NCBI GenBank assembly: GCA_011009095.1
Contig: VTPC01002338.1
Span: 1-64,000 of the forward strand
Direction: 5' to 3'
From: Ignelater luminosus
Taxonomy: Eukaryota > Arthropoda > Insecta > Coleoptera > Elateridae
DNA length: 64,000 bases
In this document: piece after piece, positions 1-11,900 of the stretch
Layout of the letters: every line of letters starts with the position of its first letter
How positions within the stretch are numbered: position 1 is the stretch's first letter
Position numbers and translations under genes: made by a program
The notes under the pieces: generated by a model
What the model was told of the DNA's origin: nothing
Seen by the model: the letters and a program-made list of their open reading frames with translations, nothing else
Database searches by the model: none

Positions 1-1297
1 AAAAACGTTAAATTCGTAAAAACAAGAACAAGAAACAGTACATAAAACAGGTAGACTAAGAAACTTTCGTAAGAATTTATGGTGCAGCCGAGCGGCGTTG
101 ATCCTCCACGATGGTAGTGATAGATGGTCATGCACTTCCTCTTTTCAAATCTGAACCTTTTGTGATTAGGATCAGAAAAATTAAAAATGACACTTAGTTC
201 TGGCATGTTTTGTATCACTCCGAGTCTTTTCATGTCAATTACCAATACAAAAAGTTTTCAATAGAACCACCAGTAGCTAATATACTATCAATAACTTAAG
301 CGGACTTTACTTTCTGTTTTAGTAGTCGTCACTTATAGAAAAGAAATATTTTCTGTAGAATATCACAGTTTTCTTTCTAAAACACTAGTACACAACCCAT
401 TCCATAAAACAATATCAGACAGTAGTCCCTTTTAATCATAAATCCTATATAATCTAAATTTGAAAATACCTACATTCTAATGAAAATAACAAAATTATTA
501 CCTTGAACAACCAGATGTATGTAGCTTCACTTCTTAAGCTCAGCGCGCGCCATTTGCAAAATGCATACGTCGCTATGGTTTTCTCAGTATCTTAACTCTC
601 CCATCTTTACTTTGTCAACCAAGAAATTCTGATATCTGGTTAGGAATCCTTACAGAATTTAATTAATCCTTGCAATGCCAATGACTGGTACAGTGTCAAC
701 TACTAGGTACTTTACCTACAACAAAAAAGAGTAATTTTGCTTAAAGAAAATCAATTCTAGGTAACAAAGGTAAAATGGTTCACAATCACTAAAACGTAAA
801 CTGCTGTCTTCTTTTCATCTTCGACAAATACGTAAACCATCAGCATCTTCCTGACGTAATAGAGGCTTTATAGCAGCGGCCATCTAAAAAATTTTAATAT
901 TAAATGCGATTGAATGTATTAAAATAAGTCTTTAATACGCTACATGGTCAAAAGGCTGTTTTCTGAACACACATATTTTAACAAACCTTTCCATAACTCT
1001 AACGAACGAATTACCTTTCGAAGCACCTTGTACAATTATACTTTATAAAAGAAATATTAGATTTGATTGGAGTGACAGTATCTACTGTAAATCAATATAA
1101 TTTTGTAGCCGTCGTTTGGACATCATAATCTCTTCTGTTCTATTTGTATTCTTAAATTAATATTTCTAGTATACGTATACCAAGTAAACAAACAGTAAAA
1201 TTGCAGTACAAATTTTCTCTAAATTGTAACCATCTATACTTCTTAATTCTGTTAACTTTGTCAGTTGGGTACCATTTCAATTTACAATTTGTTGTAG
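1..1297. other. Sequence upstream of NRF-6-like copy 1 exon 2, no exon 1 seen
   Basis: No convincing coding exon was found. In copies 2 and 3 exon 1 lies only about 60 bp before exon 2 and encodes a signal peptide plus a Leu-rich segment ending LKLWA. No such segment is visible here in any frame, so exon 1 of copy 1 is either beyond the left edge or lost. The sequence is AT-rich with no other recognisable element. Confidence 0.5.
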
Positions 1298-4200
1298 TGT
1301 TTGACGCAAATGCAAAATTTCCATCAGGATTTCTCCGAGGTAATGGTGCGGCTTTAGGGGCGTTCGATGAATGTATAGGCATTCGCAAAACTGATAAAAA
1401 GTTTGGAACAATCAATGGAAAATATTGTCTTGGAGTTCTTGAAGTACTTAGAGTAACAGCAGACGAGAAGAAAAAGAAGATGAATTTTCCAGTACCTATG
1501 TTAAATTTTAGAATTTAACAAAAACATACTTTCAAATTACTTTTTTTTAGGATGAACTACCTCTAGAGGAGCCTGAATCAAGATTAATACATTTGATAAC
1601 AGCATCTGTCGGATTACCTTGGGGCGTCTGTTTACCCGATTCTTGTTCTGCGCAAGATTTCCAGTACTTGCATAGGTTTTTTTTCCTAAAATTTATTGAG
1701 GATGATTGTCAAACGAAAACGAGTCAAACAACAGAGTTTGATTACGACGACATAGGGGCATTGTAAGTATTAACTAATGTTAATTGTATTTTAGTAAATT
1801 CTAGAAATATTGAATTTTTTGAAGCAATTGGTTTTGTTTTTAGGATATTTTTTGGTATAATATTTGGCTTGGTTGCTGGATCAACCTTATATGAAATTTG
1901 TTGGTGTTATAAAGGAAAAAGTGAGTTCTCATACAAAGGTTTCTCACGATTTCTAAACCAGCCGCATTTTTAGAACAAGGATCTGCTTTGCTACGATCTT
2001 TTTCTATACTTACAAACAGTTCAAGGATATTACGGGAAGATGACAATAAAGAAACTTCCTGTTTGCATGGAATAAAATGTATTAACCTTCTTATAATTAC
2101 TCTAGGACTCAGATATGTTCTACATGTACTTTTACCATTAAATAACTGGTTGGATGTTGTAAAGGTAAAAAAGTATAAGTAGTTACTCAAAATCAGAATT
2201 ATTTAAAATATAATTTATAGTGGGTTCTTGACTTCCTTGAAGTTTTTGAAATTGTTGAATTATTGGACACGTACTTTGTTGTTTCTGCGATGCTTATATC
2301 TTACAACTATTTAAAATGTAAAGAAAATGGAATAAAGTTTAATATCATCTACTTTTATTTAAATAGGATTATAAGGTGAGTCAGTATTCACTAAAAGTAC
2401 GGTAAATACTTGTGTAAGGACATGTACTAACAACTATTCGATTAGATAGTAAATAAAAGTAAGTGTTTCTATTTATAGTATACCTGGTACGCATTGTTAG
2501 AAAGTGTTTAAAAGCCACTTTTTCTCGAGTACGTTAGAGATAAATAACAATTTAATTTATTCGTTTTGAATACTGAAACGCAACCCATGAAAAAACAATC
2601 TAACCTTCTTAGAGATACGACCTAACAAAGTTGCTGCAGTACGTATCATTGCGAATACATCAAAAGATATGGATGTACAGTAGGGTAGGCCGAAAAAACA
2701 AAAATTTTTTTTCAAGTCGTAATACCGCGGAAAAGTTGCGAATTGGGGAGACTAAAAAGGGGTAAAAAAAGAAATAAAATCGGTTTATATTTTCCGGTCG
2801 CGCATGTGCTCTAAAGTTTGACGAAATTTGCAAAAATTCACATTTTTACGATAATTTTTAACATTTTTAAATTAGCCTTTTCCTGAATGTAATAGCTTAA
2901 ATTTTTATGTATTAGGACCACAGAAAATAATGTTTAAATATTACTTAAATCTGTCAACATCTTCCGGTCACGCATTGCCTTCAAGGTTAATAAAATTCTG
3001 AAATAAAATTACAAATAAAGGTAGACCATAGTTCAATGAAAAACTTTCCAGTACAAGGTCTCTATTTGGATGCGAGGAAGGACGACACGTTAGTAGTAGA
3101 TCAAGCTCATTTGAAAAGGCTCCGTAGAGTAAAAAAAGGAAGAGCATTACTCGCTAATTCAAGAACCTGGTTCAGTCTACATCGACCATGTTACTCCAAC
3201 TTCTGGAAGTTCTGAATATATTGTCACTTCTATTATTTCATATCTGTCTCTTGAGAAATTAATTGTCATAGGATGCGGTCGCACTGAGTTAATACAGGTT
3301 GGAAAAACGGTTTGATTCGCCGAATCGAAATACATTTGGGGAAACCGTTGTAATGGGCAGTTTGCCTTTTCCATTTAATGAACTGCCATTCCGGCATCTG
3401 TTTCAATACCTAGACGGTAAATCAACGAGTCCAAAATCTTTGAGAGAGCCAATCGGTGAAAAGCTAAGTCGTTGCTAAAAACGTCCAGTGATTCGCTCAA
3501 GAGTATTGGCTGTCAGATCCCCACAATAGACAGCAGTAGACTAAGTAAGGATCAGCAATATCTACTCGATATTTTCATGGCAATAAAGTCAGAAAGCTGT
3601 AAAGAGGATTTGGTTGTACGAGATCCTGGTTCCTTGTCACACTCGAGGTGGTTGACAGCAGCAAATCGAACTCTCAGATTGCACTTAAGTAAAAGAAGTC
3701 CCACGCCTGAACTTCAAGAAATAGTTGTATTTATTTTGAAGTCGTACATGCCAATGTGGTTTAGTTTTAAAACAAGTAAATACTTTACAGACGGACCAAA
3801 ACTTGTGTACCAATCAATACAATCTTCAAGGTACCTGCCTGAAGATTTACGTAATATTGTCGACCCTGTGATAGAACGGAATGGCTTTTTTCGCTCATCT
3901 AGAACATTTAATGTTAGCCATGACACAAGATAATACAAAACACATAAGAGAGCTTGCACTTCAACGAATTCTAAAGGCGAGGCAGTTAGATCAAAAGAGA
4001 ACAACATCAGAACAGTCATGCCGCCAAAACTGAATTTCAAGGCTCAACACTACTCGGAAATAATTAACTGGATGGACTGTGATTTATCTTCTCTCCCATT
4101 ATTAAAAGATATCAGTGACAATGAATTTAAATCACATATTCAAAGTGACTCAGTCCCTAATTGGGATATAACATTCAAGACATTTCCAGTTCACACAGTC

Positions 4201-7200
4201 AGTTGAACGATCTCTAAAACTCGTGACAGAAGCCTCAGGAAAAGCGGAGCTGAGTCTAGGGATGGTTTTATCAGAACGACTCTGCTGTCAAGGTCAACCA
4301 TGCCTAACTTTGCCCATAAATCAGATTTCAAAGTACTTTCAGCTAAGAATGAGTAAAAATAGAAATGCTCAATTGTTAACATGAGTTTAATAGACTTACG
4401 ACTCTTCACACAAAGACCTAGTACTTTCAATAAAGAAATCTGTTTATAACTATTACTAATGGTCTAAAATAATTTGTTTTTAAACATTTAACTTTGTATT
4501 CAATAAAGAAAACCAAAACAAAAAGAACATGGAAGTTGTTAGTATTTTTTTTTAACTATGATCTACCTTTATTTCTAACTTTTTTTCAAAATGTCATTAA
4601 CTTTAAAGGCAATGCGCGACCGGAAGATGTTGACGAATTTAAGTAATATTTAAACATTATTTTGTGTTGTTCTGATACATAAGAATTTGAGCTATTACAT
4701 TCGAGAAGAAGCTAATTTAAAACTGTTAAAAATTATTGTAAAAATGTGAATTTTTTCAAATTTCGGCAAACTTTAAAGTACCCTTTTTTACCCCTTTTTT
4801 AGTCTCCCCAATTCGCAACTTTTCCGCGGTATTACGACTTGAAAAAAAATTTTTGTTTTTTCGGCCCACCTTAATGCACAGCATATTTTTCACTTGTTGT
4901 TCGGAAGTATCTCAATCAACCATTTAAATAAGTTGGATAGGCCGAGACGCGCTAGTTAGATGGCCTCTACGCTTCTCAAATTTGATGCATCTGAATTTCT
5001 TCTTCTGCGGTTTTTTATGAATGTTTACTTAAATGCCGTATATTTGTTGATACATACATTGTTTATCTTTAAGTGCCTTCATTCTTGCTTGTCGCTTTCT
5101 ATCGAAGAAACGCTAACCTTGTTTTTGAGTATCTCGTGCTAACCATCTAATCTAATCCTTTTTTCGTTACATTATTAGATTTGGATTCGGAAAAACTTTC
5201 TTTGATCAGCTTTTTTAGCTTTGCACAACACTCGTCGTATTAACTGTAGATATCTACTTTAGGGTATCCAAGACAAAATATTTAATTTTGCTTAGCTTGG
5301 CTTTATTAATTTATTATTGATTATTAATATTTTTTTAGTTTTACTAGCGCTTTTGCTTTGCGCTGGTGCTTGAGACTTTTATTACGATTTGTGCAAGTAG
5401 CTACTCAGGGTTGTTCGAAACATCGAAATTCCTTTAATTAATTCTATTATTATTCCAAACTTAATATTACTACCTAGACTTAATAGCCTTTGAAAGTAAT
5501 TTACTTTCTATAATGTCAAATTTCTTCAAAGCTTCATATTTAAATTATTTCTTATTATCCGTTAGCATTTTTTACTATTTACATTTTTTTCTGTTTTAAC
5601 GGTATTAATCAATCAGATATGTGTGTTACACCCTAACTTGTGCAATTAAGGGTCAGTTTATAAAAGCTGAATGAAATTCTGATCATCTAATTTATGAGAA
5701 TTTGACTGTATCTTAGCAATATCGCCAAATTAAATTTAATTTCAATTAAGTTTTAATTCAACTTCTAAAAATTGATTCTAATATAATTATTATTGAGTGT
5801 TTTATTATTTAGTTTTGACTTGGTTTTGTTTTTGCTATACGGGTGTCTTTGGGAGCTATTTACTTCTATTGATCCAAGGAAGTGTTACACTGCTGAGTCA
5901 GTTTTAGATATTATTTAAGGATCTCGCACCTACAGTTATTTATATAAATAACATATCAGAAGAGTTCGGACTGTGGCAATCAACCCTTTCACGCATAGAG
6001 CTAGTCTGCTCCACCTTTTCAACTGGAACATTCACAGCTTAATGCGTCGAATTAAACACGAACAAAAGAGTATTAGGCAGATATTCGGCCCTCAACATAA
6101 TGTGGCCTTTTTTATTATATAAATTGCGAGCACGTGATATTGTTGTCCAAAGATTAGCTGCTGAGATCAAGAGTTGAAGAACTGGTTTTCCTAATTTATA
6201 GCTTGATGCCGACGCATAACTTCAAACTTGTAAGGATAAGTTAATCTTATTGCAGGCAGGTGTAGAAACTGCTTTTGAAGTGAAGAACAAATTAGTAAAC
6301 ACTGCAAGAATGTAAGGGTGTAAGAATGTAAGAATGTACAATTCCAACTGATGGTGAGGTGTGCTCTACTAAAAGTAAAGATCTTTGTCTCTTCGTTAAG
6401 TTTAGTTTTCAGAAGATATGCACGCATAAACGTCATTTGCAACCGGACTTTCTCTGCAACTCGATGCTTTTCTCTTTTTAATAGCACTATTGCTACTGGT
6501 CTTTTTGCTATTGCAACTTCTTCTGGTGATAATTCCTTAGCGATTAACAAATTAAGATTGCAATACGATAGTAATACAAAAGTAACGAATTTCTTGGAAC
6601 GTGTTGAAGAACTTAGAACTGCTCGACTAGGATGAGGAAAAAGATTGTATCTGCGGTCTCAGTCAATTTCTGGATTTTTGCTGCCTCTCAGAAATTTGCA
6701 AAATCTAATCCTTTATTTGTTGTATCTGCAAAATGCAACATTGTGTTAAGGGAAAATGTCTTAGATGCACCTTATTAAGTCTACATGTCGTATGTGCAGA
6801 GATCAAGATAAGCAATGGGTACTACATATTTGTTGTGTTTCTTGTGCAAATCGCTTACGACAGTGCAAAGAAGGTTCCCGTGTATGTATGCCTTTTGCAG
6901 TACCTATGATATGGAGATAAACAAAAAGATCATCTTACCGATTGTTACTTCTGCATAACAAAGATTGCAGGCTTCTCTGCAAAAAAATAAAAACCTATTA
7001 TGTATCCTAATTTAACATCGGCGATAACACTCGTTGGCCATTGTACTGATCTTCCAGTTCCTGTGCCACCAAAACATTTAAAGAGTCAAGTAAAGAAAAT
7101 GAAATTATTTATAGAAATGATTTAGAGTTTATTCCTGCAGATCCCATGGAGCTATATTTGATCACACAAGCACAATTAAACGATTTAATTCATGATTTGA

Positions 7201-10200
7201 ACTTAAACAAAAGCAAAGCCGATTAAAAACTTGGAATTTATTGAAACACAGTACGAAGATTAGTCATTTCCGCAAGCGCAAACAGAAGTTTTCTGAGTTT
7301 TATTCTATGGGCGACAATCTTACCTACTACAGTGATGTTAACGGTTTGATGAAAACCCTTGGACATAAACACAAACCAGAAGAATGGCGACTGCTCATTG
7401 ATGCATCCAAATTTAATTTGAAAGCAGTTATATTGCACAATGGCAATGCATTGCCTTCAGTTCCCATTGCATATTCAGTTCACCTAAAGGAATCTTATGA
7501 AACTATGAAATGCCTTTTAACAAGCGTATACTATAAACGATACGAGTGGAAAATCTGTGGAGATTTGAAAATTATAGCTTTGTTATTAGGAATGCAACTG
7601 GGATCTAGAAATACAGTTGTTTTTTGTGCATATGGGACAGTCGTGCCAAATCGCAGAATTATATTATAAAAAATTGGCCAAGTAGGCAGATAGTTGTTGC
7701 AAAAAAATATTCTACATGAAAGCCTTGTGGATAGGAACAATATCTGTTTGCTTCCTTTGTATATAAAGTTAGGGCTGATAATAATTTTGTAAAGGTACGG
7801 AACGTGGCGGAAGAGGTTTTTAGTACATAAAAGAAAAATTTCCAAAACTCAGCGAAGCTAAGATAAAAGAGGGCATATTTGTGGGTCCCCAAACTCGGCA
7901 ATCAATGAATGACGGTGGTTTCGATGCGGTTCTACAAGGAAAAGAAAGATAGCACGGAAATGTTTCAAATCAGTCATAAAGGGCTTTCTGGGCAACAACT
8001 AAGCGGAAAATTTCAAAAACCTCGTCGACGAAATGTTGGCAGCTTACCGTAAAATGGGATGTAATATGCCGCTAAAGATGCATTATTTATATTCCCGTTT
8101 GGATTTTTTCTCAGACAATCTGGGAGCTGTAAGTGATGAGCATAGGGAGCTTTTCCATCAAGACCTTTCAACGTTGGAAAACCGGTACCAGGGAAGATGG
8201 AGTTCGACCATGTTGGGTGATTACTGTTGGTTACTGATTAGAGAAGACCCTAATACATCATTACACAAAAGAAAACTGTTAAATAGAATATTGTAATGGG
8301 TTTTATGTACATTTTGTAATATAAAATGAATCTAACTACTTTAGCGTTTTATTTTGAAACAAAAAGTCGAAAACTATACGTGCTAGGGAAAAACCAAAAG
8401 CAGATTTGGATTCAACATGAAAACATGATTCAAGGTCACCTATTTGTAACTCGAAATCAAAAAAAAAGTTTTAATTTGTTAGCCAGTGTTATGATGGCAA
8501 CTAACGATCCTACATTAACGTTAAACGTTTTGGAATCGATATCCAAGGTCCCTTAAATACTATAGTTTGTCACTTAGAATGGTCGATAATAAAGAATCTT
8601 TAATTTACTTTTGCATTATTGCAAAGAGTCATGCTCTGTACTAAGAATGTTATCTACATCTACTTATTCAGCTTAAAGATAGGCTCAAAGTTTTTCGAGG
8701 TTTGGTAGTTCCTGGACTCTAACATTCTATTATATTGAGAATTAATCTTTGGGTAAATACGGACGTTATTCTTAACTTAAAACAAGGTCGCTGGTCGTTT
8801 AGGGATTTTCGTAGTATCTCTCCAGAGTTAAATAGAAATCTTGAACTTTTATTTAATTAGTTGGTTTTTTAAGCACGAGAATTCTAAATTGAAATGTTCA
8901 AGTTTGATGGAACATATCATTATTGCTTCTGTAGAACCAATAACTCAGAAGCCTGTCGCGTTTTTATAGCTATACAGGCGGAGATTAACGAGGAAGTACA
9001 GTACATGTTGGCAAAAGACATTATTGTGCCTTTTTTTTTCTTGGTTGTTGGATTACAGGAAACTCAAACAAGTTGCACAAGATACCTTCAATTGTGTTAT
9101 TTATTCTGGAGAGGTTAAGGAATGCTAAGTTCTCTCCATGCAAAATTGGTGTATTGGTAGATACAGGTAAAAGAAGGTGCGAGGCCTACACTTCATTCTC
9201 GGTGCCTGGTTCCAACCATTTTTAATTTAAGTGCCTGTCTTTTGGTCTTAAGAATGCCTGATTTGCCGCACTTTAGGTCAAGAATAGAACTACTCGCTTT
9301 CGTCTATCTTGACTATATAATCATATGTAATTACTGGAAATTTGGATACGCATTCCCGAATCTTGAAGGAGATGTTTTGACGTTTGCAAAAAGCAGGCTC
9401 TATGTCATTTTTTGATATGCTCACTTGTCAGTAATTTTTTTGGGAGAATTTATCACCTTCTTAGTAGGTTTTATTTAGATCCCCTCTCTATCCAAAAAAG
9501 ACTCTAACGCCACTTCCTTTTCATCACACATATCTGTGTTTTTATTCAGCATGAGTTGATTGTTACAACTAACATTCTTTATTTGTTTTAGATTTACTAT
9601 ACCGCTTGCAGCAATAATTTTATTTAATGCTACACTGCTTAGACATATCGGAAGCGGTCCAGTATGGTCAAGATCCAGAGACTATCTGTTTGTAAAGAAC
9701 TGTCGGGATAACTGGTGGCCCTCTATACTTTACGTACAAAACTATGCCAATTCATATCTTGCCGTAAACATCCGAATTCGATTAATACAAACAAATTCTG
9801 ACATTTTATGTTTCAGAAAATGTGTGTGTTGCAAGCTTGGTATTTATCAGTAGATATGCAGCTATTTATCTTCTCCCCCATATTTTTGATTCCTTTAATT
9901 AAGCATCCAAGATATGTTGTATCTGCGTTATTGTTTTTATTATTATGTGCTATAGTAGCTGGTTTTCTTCACGTTTGGGTTTTTCATATCAAATCTATTA
10001 TATTAACAATTAGAAGGTAAGTACATAAATTAAAAATATGAATAAACAAAGATTAACCTGATGCTATCTGCTTTCAGCTTACAAAATGTACTTGATTATA
10101 TTAACTACATATTTATAGCGACTCATACACGAGCTTCTGCTTGGATAATCGGTTTTATTTTAGGTTACATAATTTTTAAAAGTAAAAGCATAAAAATTCC

Positions 10201-10924
10201 CATTAAGAAGGTATTGACGAAGTAACGAAATATTCTGGAAGAGTCAAAAAATTTATTTTTTTTAGGTATATCTTGTATTTCCAGCTCTGCTTCTATGGAT
10301 CGCATCGTTGAGTATCATAGTTGGGTGTGTTATGATTTCACAGGAATTCAAAGGTGTTAAATATGATTGGTTAACTCACGCATTCCATAGAGCACTAATA
10401 CATCCCTTGTGGTCGTTAGCAATTGCCTGGATAATATTTGCATGTTCAAAGGGGTACGCAGGTGTGTAAATCAAAATACATTAAAAAATTAAATAACCAA
10501 CTTAAAATAAAAATAATTTTTCAGGTCCTATCAATTCAATTCTCTCGGCATACATATTTCAAGTTATTTCTAGAATATCCTACGGTACCTTTTTAACAAA
10601 TTTAACGTTGATGTCGATTTTAACATTTCAAACCAGAGTTGGTGTAGAATTTGACAACTTGCAAATGGTAAACTGTGGAGACATTATAAAAAAACTTTTG
10701 TTTTAACAGGCACGTTTTGATCGTAGATTTACAAAGCTTGCGGGGATCTTCTCTTATGTCTGGGATTAGGATTTGTATGGACCATTTCGTTTGAATCTCC
10801 ATTTGTCACCATAGTAAAAGTTATGTTTAAGAGGCCGGAAAGTATGTAACGGACATATAAGTCTTGAATTTTAATTTAACCTGAACGTTTTGTTTTAGAA
10901 AGCCAAACAAAAAGCGTAAAATAA
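1298..10924 (+). CDS. NRF-6-like acyltransferase-3 family membrane protein, copy 1 (exons 2-13, 5' partial)
   Basis: Inferred exons: 1298-1491, 1551-1762, 1844-1920, 1974-2164, 2221-2375, 9592-9763, 9817-10016, 10078-10210, 10266-10461, 10525-10667, 10727-10841, 10899-10924 (stop TAA). All junctions are GT-AG and phases agree, so exons 2-13 read open. The NRF domain shows FDANAKFPSG, GAFDEC, GKYCLG and WGVCLPDSCSAQDF, with paired cysteines. The acyltransferase-3 part has about ten hydrophobic segments and family motifs such as GSGPVW, SVDMQLF, THTRASAW and GPINS. Known NRF-6 proteins are multi-pass membrane proteins linked to lipid or drug transport; the substrate here is unknown. Oddities: no exon 1 in view; intron 6 is 7.2 kb and full of transposons; the R-X10-H motif reads K-X10-L in exon 5; the tail after the last helix is only about eight residues. 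Exon 12 starts after the AG at 10725-10726; the AG at 10708-10709 would break the frame. Confidence 0.85.
2681..4873 (+). mobile_element. TIR DNA transposon with about 300-bp inverted repeats, decayed
   Basis: The left end (TAGGGTAGGCCGAAAAAAC...) is matched by the reverse complement of the right end (TAAGGTGGGCCGAAAAAAC...). The repeats run roughly 2681-3002 and 4587-4873. The left copy has about 40 extra bp that duplicate an internal CCGGTCGCGCAT block. Flanks are ATGTACAG on the left and ATGCACAG on the right, consistent with an 8-bp target duplication with one mismatch. The element sits in intron 6 of NRF-6-like copy 1. The interior encodes remnants of a protein family seen in many insects. 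I cannot assign a superfamily. Confidence 0.85.
3040..4330 (+). pseudogene. Decayed orphan transposon protein inside the TIR element
   Basis: Several frames together give one recognisable protein. About 3177-3470 carries IDHVTPTSGS, VIGCGRTE, INTGWKNG and NELPFRHLFQYLDG. 3472-3933 is open and carries LSKDQQYL, HSRWLTAANRTLRLHLS and SRYLPEDLRNIVDPVIERN. A shifted frame continues with HIRELALQRILKARQL, and 4018-4206 with KLNFKAQHYSEIINW and FPVHT. I recognise this block order from uncharacterised proteins found in many copies in aphids and other insects; no activity is established to my knowledge. Family members usually read IGCDGT where this copy has IGCGRT, so a possibly important Asp is lost. 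At least three frameshifts or stops make it a pseudogene. Confidence 0.7.
4874..6340. other. Intron 6 sequence without recognised element
   Basis: AT-rich sequence between the TIR element and the gypsy remnant. Short open frames such as 4960-5142 resemble no known family. Nothing else identified. Confidence 0.5.
6351..6640 (+). mobile_element. Ty3/gypsy gag remnant
   Basis: The end of the open frame reads KLRLQYDSNTKVTNFLERVEEL, resembling the start of Ty3/gypsy Gag proteins, where an LKYDG-type block is followed by a VxxFLERVEEL segment. It breaks off at a stop codon soon after. The matching gypsy reverse transcriptase remnant lies about 2.3 kb downstream on the same strand, suggesting one element interrupted by the orphan-family element at about 6.74-8.30 kb. 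Short tandem GTAAGAATGTAAG units precede it near 6310-6335. Confidence 0.45.
6740..8296 (+). pseudogene. Decayed second orphan transposon-associated protein
   Basis: Fragments in different frames line up with one protein family known as uncharacterised multi-copy insect proteins. Near 6790-6910: DQDKQWVLHICCVSCANRL and MPFAVPMIWR, a Cys-rich block. Near 6925-6990: KDHLTDCYFCITKIAGF, continuing the Cys-rich zinc-binding-like domain. 7241-7669: FRKRKQKFSEFY, TLGHKHKPEEWRLLIDASK, AVILHNGNALPSVPIA, ICGDLKIIALLLGMQLG. 8033-8296: AAYRKMGCNMPLKMHYLYS, LDFFSDNLGAVSDEH, FHQDLSTLENRYQGRW. Stops and frameshifts break it between 6.9 and 7.2 kb and between 7.67 and 8.03 kb. I found no terminal repeats, so boundaries are uncertain. 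Function is unknown. Confidence 0.7.
8700..9420 (+). mobile_element. Ty3/gypsy reverse transcriptase remnant
   Basis: Around 8960-9040 the frame reads QAEINEEVQYMLAKDIIVP, the typical entry into gypsy reverse transcriptase. DYRKLKQVAQDTF follows near 9050-9090. About 9290-9320 reads FVYLDYIII where the family has YxDD, so the second catalytic Asp is replaced by Tyr. RILKEM-RLQKAG follows near 9355-9400. Multiple stops and frameshifts; clearly dead. Sequence 8300-8700 between this and the orphan family includes an unassigned open frame at 8326-8556. Confidence 0.6.
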
Positions 10925-11900
10925 AAAATAAAAGATGTTTGCTTTAAAAGCAATGCAACTTACCGTAAGGTTTACTATTGTTATGTAGTAATATTTATTA
11001 TTAAATATTCTTGTTCTAGTTAATGTGAAGTTAACTTAATATAATTTTTTTATAGGAACTAAATAACTTTGTAATATTGATTTAAACAATTTTATAAACT
11101 TATGCCATATACCGTGTGTTTATTTCAAAACGAGTCGTAAATAAATGTACCTATATAAGAATCAGAACATCAATTTATTTATAGAGGAAAAGGTTGAAAA
11201 TGCTGAAATACATAATTGCCTTACAAGGACCTTGGGTTCTCCGACATTCCTGATTTCTTTAAACTTTGCTAATTTGTGTAGAACTCGAATCACGTCTCGG
11301 GCAATTTTCTGTCTCGGCGCATTCTCAATTCTTGAAGGAGAAACCAGTCCTTGAAGAAGCCAATGCATGATGTCTTGTTTCTGTTAGATTACTTCTGATA
11401 AAACAGAAAAATAACGCAACAGAAAATATGCTGGCTCACAAATCTAACAGTATACGTTAATACGTTGCAAAAATGCTTAAAATATTGTTGTTGTAGTTTG
11501 AAATTAAGAAACTTTTGCCGCCTTCAAAATTATACAGCTGTAACAATGAGGTTTTGGAGAGTTAAGTACAGTTTCTAATCCCTTTTAGTATTGAGTTTTA
11601 TATTTTACAAAACACAAGGTTTAAGCTTTAAATTGCATTTTATCTAACTAAATACGACATTTGATTGTTTTGAATTTGGAATGAGAAAGTCGTTTTACTA
11701 TAGTAAATTGTGTGTTTTAGTCACCTATTATTCCTTAGAGAGCTAATTTTTCTTTTATTTGGATATATCTACATTTGCGTTTAGATTTATTTATGGTGGG
11801 TTAGTGGGTATAACCCATTAATTCCCAAGAGTAGAAATAATACAAATTTTTTATATGTAAATATTTAATTTGGCTTACACCACATAAGAATGAAAGAAAA
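10925..11900. other. 3' flank of NRF-6-like copy 1
   Basis: A polyadenylation signal AATAAA occurs at 10927-10932, three bases after the stop, and another near 11139. Open frames at 11145-11354 (+) and 11162-11368 (-) match nothing I know and overlap each other. A small stem (GGGTTA...TAACCC) near 11799-11817 is followed by TTAA at 11818-11821, possibly the terminus of the adjoining piggyBac. Nothing else seen. Confidence 0.45.

Noticed and set aside
11162..11368. Minus-strand open frame as a transposase piece
   Set aside because: No motif recognised in it; an overlapping plus-strand frame is equally open.
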